From positions 1 through 20,344 of the forward strand of contig JAQCTH010000065.1 of NCBI GenBank assembly GCA_027686065.1: a stretch of 20,344 nt of DNA. Reading direction: 5' to 3'. This document shows positions 15,100-20,344 of this stretch, in pieces. The position numbers and the translations under genes were made by a program. Under the pieces are notes generated by a model, which was not told the origin of the DNA, searched no databases, and saw only the letters and a program-made list of their open reading frames with translations. Position 1 is the first letter of the stretch. Each line of letters starts with the position of its first letter. Origin of the DNA: Clostridiaceae bacterium AF10-41. GTDB lineage: Bacteria; Bacillota; Clostridia; Clostridiales; Clostridiaceae.

Positions 15100-15834
15100 T
15101 TAATTAATGATTTTATAATAATTCTCCTCTATACTTCTTAATAGATCATCAAGCTCTATCTTCTTATAATCTGAAACCTTTTTAGCTACATCTATTATTG
15201 CACTTGGATAACCATATTCTCCATTTATCCATTCTAACGCTGTTGGTCCGTCAGTTTCTATAAGTAGTTTACTTAGTGGTATCTTATCTAAAACTTCATT
15301 CGCTTTATCACAATAACCTATATCTACACTTACTGTAAAATAACAACCAAGTTTAATATATTTCTCTAAAGTACTTATTTCTCCACTATACCAATGTATA
15401 ATAGCTTTATTATAATTATTACGCTTAAGCGCATTATAAATTTCTTCTTCAGCTCCTTTTGTGTGGATACTTACATACTTATTCCTTTTAATGCTTTCTT
15501 CCAATATAAAATTAAAAATTCTTCTTTGTGCCTCATAGGTGCTTGTATCTTCCACCCAAACATAATCTAAACCTATTTCACCTATAATTTCACTTTCTTC
15601 TATATATGGTATAAGTTCTTCTAAACTTCCTTTATATTCTGCTGCTTTCCAAGGATGAATACCAAAGCAGGACTTAATAAATTTACTTTGTTTACTATAC
15701 ACCTTATTTTTTATATAGCTTTCTATATCCATACTATTTGCTAAAGTTAATATTTCATTTTCATTTATATCTTTAATTGCAATTTCTATATTTTCTTTAA
15801 AGAAATCTAAATGTGTGTGTGCATCTATATACAT
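15100..15834 (-). CDS. TatD-family metal-dependent hydrolase
   Basis: 244 residues. The metal ligands of the TatD amidohydrolase fold are all visible: His6 and His8 in DAHTHLD, Glu86 in GEIGLD, His124 in SIHTKGA, His147 in IIHWYS, and Asp195 in ETDGP. FGIHPWKA (about 57-64) matches the conserved GIHPW/GxHP segment. TatD proteins are cytoplasmic DNases or phosphodiesterases; some members are atypical, and this one is slightly shorter than E. coli TatD (260), with a tetrapeptide EDTSTYEAQRR region less standard than the usual 'Q..vF..ql' pattern but aligned with it. AAAGGAG precedes the ATG. It is 15 bases after the phosphoesterase gene, in one operon. Confidence 0.9.
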   Translation of the reverse strand: MYIDAHTHLDFFKENIEIAIKDINENEILTLANSMDIESYIKNKVYSKQSKFIKSCFGIHPWKAAEYKGSLEELIPYIEESEIIGEIGLDYVWVEDTSTYEAQRRIFNFILEESIKRNKYVSIHTKGAEEEIYNALKRNNYNKAIIHWYSGEISTLEKYIKLGCYFTVSVDIGYCDKANEVLDKIPLSKLLIETDGPTALEWINGEYGYPSAIIDVAKKVSDYKKIELDDLLRSIEENYYKIIN

Positions 15835-15849
15835 TTTGTTCTCCTTTAA

Positions 15850-16719
15850 TTATAACTTTTCATCTGAAGATTTTAAGGTTACAGATATAATTTCTGGCCT
15901 ATTAAATAATCTTATTGGCAGTACACTATTTCCAAGCCCCCTACTAACAAACATAGTAGATTTATCATTAGTATAGTTTCCACTAGTATATTTAGGAAAA
16001 ACTCCTTGATCTGGTGCAAAAAGTCCTCCTATAGATGGAATTCTAAATTGTCCACCATGAGCATGCCCTGAAAAAATCATATTTATATTATATTCACAAT
16101 ATAAATCAAATATCTCTGGCCTATGTGAAAGTAAAATCTTAAATTCCTCCATATCTTCCCATTGACTTAAATATTTCTCCATATTACTTGTATTAGTATC
16201 TTCCAAATAACTTGATGTAAGAAAAGCTGGATCTGATAAACCAAGAAGTTGTATTTTACTTTTTCCTTTAAATAATTCTAAAGTAGTATCATCTAATATA
16301 TGAACTCCAGCCTCAATCAACTTTTCCGATATCCCATTATATTTACCTGACCAAGCCTCATGATTTCCAGAAACATAGTAAATCGGAGCAACTTTTAAAG
16401 ATCCCTCAATAAAATGCATTGCTTTATCTAAATTATATCTACGTCTATCTATTAAATCACCAGTAACTACAATTATATCTGGTGATAGCTTTTCTATTTT
16501 TTCTAATAATTTTGACTGCTCTTTTCCAAACATTTTATTGTGCAAATCAGAAATTTGAACAATTTTAAAATCCTTGAATTCAGATGGAACTTCAGAGCTA
16601 TAATAATTAAAATTAGAAATAACAATGCTATTATTTTGCCATATACAAAAAACAATTAATATAATAATAAATAAAATACTTGATATTAGCATTTTTAATC
16701 TCCTAAATAGCTTTTTCAT
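15850..16719 (-). CDS. Membrane-anchored calcineurin-like phosphoesterase (YkuE-like)
   Basis: 289 residues. Residues 10-27 form an N-terminal membrane anchor with a basic start (MKKLFRRLK), placing the catalytic domain outside. The metallophosphoesterase motifs are complete: Asp58 and His60 (SDLH), Gly87-Asp88 (TGDLIDRR), GNHE at 118-121, His199 (LSHRPE) and GHAHGGQ (218-224). The pattern LSHRPEIFDLY and GHAHGGQFRIP is typical of YkuE-type proteins, which are exported and suggested to act on cell-envelope phosphates. A weak GAGG site precedes the ATG. It is first in a three-gene operon with tatD and a small membrane protein. Substrate unknown. Confidence 0.9.
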   Translation of the reverse strand: MKKLFRRLKMLISSILFIIILIVFCIWQNNSIVISNFNYYSSEVPSEFKDFKIVQISDLHNKMFGKEQSKLLEKIEKLSPDIIVVTGDLIDRRRYNLDKAMHFIEGSLKVAPIYYVSGNHEAWSGKYNGISEKLIEAGVHILDDTTLELFKGKSKIQLLGLSDPAFLTSSYLEDTNTSNMEKYLSQWEDMEEFKILLSHRPEIFDLYCEYNINMIFSGHAHGGQFRIPSIGGLFAPDQGVFPKYTSGNYTNDKSTMFVSRGLGNSVLPIRLFNRPEIISVTLKSSDEKL

Positions 16720-16806
16720 TTAATAAACCTCATGTATATACAAATTTTATTAATAACAATCTTTAATACTAAACATTATTGTAATCACCTATTATTTTAC
16801 AAATAA

Positions 16807-16815
16807 AGTATACCA
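16807..16815 (-). promoter_or_regulatory. Possible extended -10 promoter of the ykuE-like operon
   Basis: On the minus strand TGGTATACT fits the extended -10 pattern (TGnTATACT). No -35 is evident. The leader would be about 80 bases. Confidence 0.4.
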
Positions 16816-16957
16816 TTTACTTATAAATAAATCTATGTTAAAACCTACATGTCAGTATATTTACTATAGAAAATAGCTAATGCATTTTAGTTTTTTACTA
16901 TATTTCTAAAACTTTTATAAATAACCATATTTTATATAATTAATCTAAGGAATAAAT

Positions 16958-16984
16958 AGAAGGTGGGCTACAATACCCACCTTA
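16958..16984 (-). terminator. Terminator of the DUF438/PAS protein gene
   Basis: AAGGTGGG (16960-16967) pairs with CCCACCTT (16976-16983) over 8 bp with an 8-base loop. On the minus strand TTCTATTTATT follows, a modest U-rich tail. Confidence 0.72.
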
Positions 16985-17008
16985 ATTACTATCAGTTTGA
17001 AATTTGTT

Positions 17009-18793
17009 TTATTTATTTCTTTTATCAATTTCTTCAACTATTTTAATAATCAAATCTGAAACTTCAAATCCACCTCTTGCACTAATCATGTTAATTGTAG
17101 CAATACCTGCCATTGTTTTAAACACAGGAGAATTTAGTTTTTCAAACTTTGGACTTAAAGATATTAAAAAGTCCTTTATATAAGGATATTGCTTTAAAAG
17201 AGCTCCTATATTTGTGTTTTCAGTAATATTATATTTATTTACTTCTATTACATTAGCTTCTTTTAATTGCACTTCTTTATCTTCTTTCTTATTTTCCCAA
17301 GATAATAATCTTTGGCTTCCATTAAGACTTCTAATATGAGTTGCATCTTGCATCATTTCAAGTATTCCCTTGAAATTACCATCTTCATCTCTTACTGCAG
17401 TATAAAGAATATAGACAAACTTTTCCCCCATATCAATCCAAAACTCTGCTTTATCTTGTTCACCATTTTTAAAAGCATCAATTATTTTCTCAACTGTATC
17501 TACACTTTCACGCGGATGACAGTTTTGTACCTTTCTACCTATAGCCCCTGCACTCCTTGGAAAAACTCTATGCTTTGTATCACTATAAAATTTAAATATT
17601 TCATTTTCATCAACATATGAAAGATCAACCGGAAGATGTTTGAAAATAAGATTTATTTGTTTAAGAGTAAGAAGTCCTTGGCTAACATTAAAAACTTCAT
17701 CTTCTTGAGTACTTTTTGATGTTATTCCGTGCTTTTGAAGTACATTTGCAAGATCTTTTAGAAGTTCTGTATTAATTCCAGTATCTTTTGAAGTAACGTT
17801 GTTCTTAAAATCTTTTCCCTTATATTCTGGTGGATTATCTATTAAACAATATCCAATTTCATCATCACTAATTCTCATTTCAATAAACTCTTCATCATTT
17901 AATAATTCCATTGAAGTAGGGAATAGTATTTCAGTTTCCTTTATCATCATATCTTCAACCATTTCTAACACCTCAGATTGAAGTGAAAGAAACTCTGAAT
18001 CTTTATCTTCATTTAGAAGATTTTTTGATTTTCTTATTATATCTCTAATATTATTATCTAAAGTCCACATTACTTTTGAAGGTTTATCAAATCCCTTTCT
18101 TTCAAGAGCTGAAAATAACTGATTTTGTTTTCTGCTAAAATGAATACTTATTTCACTTAATTTATCATAAGCTTCAAGCCATTGATTTTTTATAAACTTT
18201 CTATTTAATAATTCCTTCATAAAAGAAAGAACTCTTCTTATTTCTTCAGTCTCATCTATATAAGTTCTAATTGGATGCCCCTTTGGAAGATTAAGCTTTG
18301 TAGAAGTAAGTACATCCTCAAATATTTCAAGAATTTCATCCATTCTCTCCGCTAATGTATCATCTGAAATTCCGTAACTTTGTAAATGTTGCTCAGCTAA
18401 AGCAAATTCTTCTGCTGTAACACTTTCAAAGGAAGAATTCATTCTATTTTTAGCTTCTTGAAGTGAAATTTTCCCCTTTAAATAATCAAGTTTTATGTCA
18501 AGCATCTTCTTAATTCTTTCATTATCAAGACTTAAATGCTTATTCATTTCTATATCTGAAATTTTTTCAAAAGGGAAGAAGTAAGCGTGATACTCAGTAT
18601 CACTTATCTTTTCCACATACTTATCAAAACCCTTGCTTTCCATCATTTTATAAAGAGGAAATGGTTCAAAATCTTTAATTACATGTATTCCTTGGTTAGG
18701 CTCTATTGTTCCTAGAGTTTTTGTTACACAGTCTCTAAAGCTCTCATGGTCTCCTCTTCCATCTATAGTTATATAATCAATATCCTTTTTCAT
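17009..18793 (-). CDS. DUF2249-DUF438-HHE-PAS-DUF1858 multidomain protein
   Basis: 594 residues from the ATG at 18793, with GAAGGGGG 7-14 bases upstream; a TTG six codons earlier is rejected. Domain order: DUF2249 (about 4-76, with FEPFPLYKMMESKGF), DUF438 (about 90-160), a hemerythrin-HHE-like helical region (about 168-300, GHPIRTY and HFSRKQNQLF), a PAS domain (about 375-490, with NCHPRES and EFWIDMGEKFVYI), and DUF1858 (about 522-590). Such proteins are cytoplasmic and common in Clostridia and other anaerobes; roles in redox, metal or NO sensing have been proposed but are not settled. Several expected iron-ligand positions of HHE look replaced (see findings). It is a single gene with a Fur box in its promoter region and a terminator of its own. 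Confidence 0.88.
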   Translation of the reverse strand: MKKDIDYITIDGRGDHESFRDCVTKTLGTIEPNQGIHVIKDFEPFPLYKMMESKGFDKYVEKISDTEYHAYFFPFEKISDIEMNKHLSLDNERIKKMLDIKLDYLKGKISLQEAKNRMNSSFESVTAEEFALAEQHLQSYGISDDTLAERMDEILEIFEDVLTSTKLNLPKGHPIRTYIDETEEIRRVLSFMKELLNRKFIKNQWLEAYDKLSEISIHFSRKQNQLFSALERKGFDKPSKVMWTLDNNIRDIIRKSKNLLNEDKDSEFLSLQSEVLEMVEDMMIKETEILFPTSMELLNDEEFIEMRISDDEIGYCLIDNPPEYKGKDFKNNVTSKDTGINTELLKDLANVLQKHGITSKSTQEDEVFNVSQGLLTLKQINLIFKHLPVDLSYVDENEIFKFYSDTKHRVFPRSAGAIGRKVQNCHPRESVDTVEKIIDAFKNGEQDKAEFWIDMGEKFVYILYTAVRDEDGNFKGILEMMQDATHIRSLNGSQRLLSWENKKEDKEVQLKEANVIEVNKYNITENTNIGALLKQYPYIKDFLISLSPKFEKLNSPVFKTMAGIATINMISARGGFEVSDLIIKIVEEIDKRNK

Positions 18794-18817
18794 AAATAAT
18801 GCCCCCTTCAATTAATT

Positions 18818-18836
18818 GAAATTCATTATCATTATC
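18818..18836 (-). promoter_or_regulatory. Predicted Fur box upstream of the DUF438/PAS gene
   Basis: The minus strand reads GATAATGATAATGAATTTC, which matches the classic 19-bp Fur box GATAATGATAATCATTATC at 16 of 19 positions. In the 7-1-7 model, TGATAATGAATTTCA matches TGATAATnATTATCA at all but two informative positions. It lies 25-43 bases before the ATG and would overlap a -10-like TATGAT/GATAAT. Confidence 0.66.
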
Positions 18837-18904
18837 ATATCATAAAGAAATACTTATTGATGTATCATATGTTACAGGTTTCTATTTAAGAGTAAAAAGT
18901 TAAA

Positions 18905-18945
18905 TAAAAAAGATGACTTCTATCCATATAGAAATCATCTTTAAT
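18905..18945 (-). terminator. Terminator of the dCMP deaminase gene
   Basis: Arms 18909-18923 and 18928-18942 pair over 15 positions around a 4-base loop. The single non-canonical position is a G-U wobble on the minus strand. TTTTTTATTT follows on that strand. Confidence 0.85.
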
Positions 18946-18973
18946 ACTTTAATTATGTTTATCAATTTTATCA

Positions 18974-19468
18974 CTAAATATCTGTTATATCTAAAGATAT
19001 ATTTATATTTTTATTTTTAGGATCTAATTTTGTCATCTTTACTTTTGCAGCATTAAATAATCTTTTAGAAGCTTTTACATTATCTGAATCAGAATATTTA
19101 TCTGAAAGATATACTACTTCTTTTATTCCTGCTTGTATAATTGCTTTTGCACATTCATTGCAAGGAAATAAAGCAACATAAATTTTAGAACCATAAAGAT
19201 TAGCTCCTCTACTATTTAAAATAGCATTAAGCTCAGCATGCACTACATATGGATACTTTGTTTCAAGTATATCGCCCTCTCTGCTCCAAGGGAATTCATC
19301 GTCTGAGCATCCCCTTGGAAGTCCATTATATCCCTGGCTTAAAATTTTATTATCATTATCCACTATACAAGCTCCAACCTGAGTACTTGGATCCTTACTT
19401 CTCTTTCCTGCTAATATTGCAACTCCCATGAAGTACTCATCCCAAGATATGTAATCATTTCTTTTCAT
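18974..19468 (-). CDS. Deoxycytidylate (dCMP) deaminase
   Basis: 164 residues, usual for bacterial ComEB/dCMP deaminases. Zinc and catalytic residues are in place: His77-Ala-Glu79 (HAELNA) and Cys103/Cys106 (PCNECAK). The opening [11 protein letters not shown] and [11 protein letters not shown] (23-33) and [16 protein letters not shown] (46-61) are the typical substrate and allosteric-loop segments. The enzyme converts dCMP to dUMP, feeding thymidylate synthesis, and in this family is normally controlled by dCTP and dTTP. AAAGGGGG precedes the ATG. Its leader of about 97 bases has a promoter at 19572-19600 and can form alternative hairpins. It is the third deoxynucleotide gene in the window. 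Confidence 0.95.
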   Translation of the reverse strand: MKRNDYISWDEYFMGVAILAGKRSKDPSTQVGACIVDNDNKILSQGYNGLPRGCSDDEFPWSREGDILETKYPYVVHAELNAILNSRGANLYGSKIYVALFPCNECAKAIIQAGIKEVVYLSDKYSDSDNVKASKRLFNAAKVKMTKLDPKNKNINISLDITDI

Positions 19469-19483
19469 TTAAATACCCCCTTT

Positions 19484-19518
19484 ATATAAATTGTGAAGCA
19501 ATTTATATAGTTCACAAT
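19484..19518 (-). promoter_or_regulatory. Leader with two mutually exclusive hairpins before dCMP deaminase
   Basis: ATATAAATTG (19484-19493) and CAATTTATAT (19499-19508) form a perfect 10-bp stem with a 5-base loop. ATTGTGAA (19490-19497) and TTCACAAT (19511-19518) form an alternative 8-bp stem sharing bases with it. The first stem ends next to the ribosome site AAAGGGGG. Function is inferred, if any. Confidence 0.5.
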
Positions 19519-19571
19519 GTACTAGAAATTTTGCTTCGTAAAATCTTATAATTATTTAAATTCATATTTAA

Positions 19572-19600
19572 ATTATATCATTGATTTTCTTATTTGAAAA
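19572..19600 (-). promoter_or_regulatory. Predicted promoter of dCMP deaminase
   Basis: The minus strand reads TTTTCA (19600-19595), 17 bases, then a perfect TATAAT (19577-19572) with a TG one base upstream (extended -10, TGATATAAT). It places the start about 97 bases before the ATG. Confidence 0.6.
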
Positions 19601-19630
19601 ATATCCATGGATGTTAAACAATTATTATTA

Positions 19631-19639
19631 TGATAAAAT
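19631..19639 (+). promoter_or_regulatory. Possible extended -10 promoter of the lipoprotein gene
   Basis: TGATAAAAT fits the extended -10 form TGnTAAAAT; no good -35 is present. The start would be about 30 bases before the ATG. Confidence 0.38.
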
Positions 19640-19677
19640 AGAAATATATTTAAAGATTAAAGTAAAAGGAGATACTA

Positions 19678-20268
19678 ATGAAAATTAAAAAAATTCTAAT
19701 TTTAATACTAATTTCATTGTCATTAATTACATTATCAGCGTGTAATAAAGATAATAAAACAAATCAAAATCCTTCAAATAAGACAGAACAAAGACAACAA
19801 TTAGATGATAGTCTGAATAAAGTTGATAATACAAAGGATCCAAAAGTAAATGAAAATATTTCTGAAACTGATACCCCATCTACTATAAGCAAAATAGAGG
19901 GAAGAAGAAATGAATTTATAGAAAAGTTAGATAATATACAAAAAGAACTTGATTCATTGCCAGAAAAGAAGGATTCAGATGCTGGAATAACAAATGCTAT
20001 GAGAAGTTATTATGGAATATCATATGATATGTATGATAAAGCATTAAATGAAATTTATGATTTACTAAAGAATGATTTGTCCCCAGAAATGATGTCAGAT
20101 TTGCAAACTCAACAAATAAAATGGATACAAGAAAAAGAAGCTGCTGCTAATAAGGAATCTGAACAGTATAAGGGTGGAACATTTGAATTTGTGGCATATA
20201 ACTCATCTTTATATGAATCAACAAAAGAGAGATGCTATGAATTAGTTAATAACTATATGACAGACTGA
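19678..20268 (+). CDS. DUF1311/LprI-like lipoprotein
   Basis: 196 residues. The signal peptide ends in the lipobox LSAC with Cys22, so the protein is membrane-anchored outside. A low-complexity Asn/Lys/Asp-rich linker spans about 24-70. The folded part (about 75-194) has the look of the LprI-like/DUF1311 family: a helical SYYGISYDMYDKALNEIYDLL segment, IKWIQEKEAAANKE with the conserved Trp/Glu, and a final helix STKERCYELVNNYM. Family members in other bacteria can inhibit lysozyme, but that is not general. AAAAGGAG precedes the ATG at good spacing. It diverges from dCMP deaminase. No terminator is seen before the window ends at 20344. Confidence 0.82.
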   Translation: MKIKKILILILISLSLITLSACNKDNKTNQNPSNKTEQRQQLDDSLNKVDNTKDPKVNENISETDTPSTISKIEGRRNEFIEKLDNIQKELDSLPEKKDSDAGITNAMRSYYGISYDMYDKALNEIYDLLKNDLSPEMMSDLQTQQIKWIQEKEAAANKESEQYKGGTFEFVAYNSSLYESTKERCYELVNNYMTD

Positions 20269-20344
20269 AGTTAAAGGAAAAATCTAACCAATCCTAATTG
20301 TTTTAAAATGCGAATATAAAGGCTACGATAAATAGATATGTTTC

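Noticed and set aside
17312..17620. 102-codon plus-strand open frame
   Set aside because: It is antisense to the PAS region of the multidomain protein; no ribosome site and no recognisable protein.
18794..18811. TTG start of the multidomain protein
   Set aside because: It lies over the GAAGGGGG ribosome site that serves the ATG at 18793.

Overview
The window is strongly AT-rich DNA with AGGAGG-type ribosome binding sites, GTG/TTG starts in minor use, intrinsic terminators with U-tracts and short intergenic gaps. The gene content (long-form glutamine-dependent NAD synthetase, TPP-riboswitch thiXYZ-type transporter, DUF2249/DUF438/PAS/DUF1858 protein, Amidase_6 exoprotein, small glycine-rich membrane peptide) points to a low-GC anaerobic Firmicute, most likely Clostridium sensu stricto. 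I see no tRNA, rRNA, CRISPR, phage module or complete insertion sequence; it reads as chromosomal core plus a few lineage-specific small genes.

Layout. 1-673 (-): secreted Amidase_6-type hydrolase cut by the window edge. 674-1006: an intrinsic terminator and a degenerate 7-bp tandem repeat. 1007-2392 (-): abutting nfeD and SPFH (stomatin-like) genes. 2717-4621 (+): nadE. 4624-4813: a ~190-bp nearly palindromic element. 4930-5079 (-): a 49-aa glycine-rich membrane peptide preceded by an A8 run and a shifted ATG. 5169-5681 (-): unknown anchored protein. 5954-7366 (-): 14-helix-type MFS exporter. 7523-8200 (-): HD-domain hydrolase. 8348-8833 (+): flavodoxin-fold reductase. 8992-9432 and 9536-9805 (-): two small membrane proteins. 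10149-10667 (+): dNMP-kinase-like P-loop protein, convergent with 10765-11430 (-), a deoxynucleoside kinase, across a perfect bidirectional terminator.

11695-14475 (-) is a four-gene transporter operon (thiamine-binding protein, permease, lipoprotein, ATPase) behind a strong promoter, a TPP riboswitch and a terminator at 14541-14579; it most likely imports a thiamine precursor such as HMP when TPP is low. 14833-16719 (-) is a ykuE-like phosphoesterase / tatD / small membrane protein operon. 17009-18793 (-) is the multidomain DUF2249-DUF438-HHE-PAS-DUF1858 protein with a convincing Fur box in front of it. 18974-19468 (-) is dCMP deaminase with a leader that can form two mutually exclusive hairpins. 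19678-20268 (+) is a DUF1311/LprI-like lipoprotein.

Three separate genes (dNMP-kinase-like, deoxynucleoside kinase, dCMP deaminase) serve deoxynucleotide supply, but they are not in one operon. The items that most deserve a second look are the long palindrome after nadE, the Fur box plus apparently ligand-poor HHE domain, the A8-linked frame problem in the 49-aa gene, and the dCMP deaminase leader. I found no clear evidence of a new multi-gene system.
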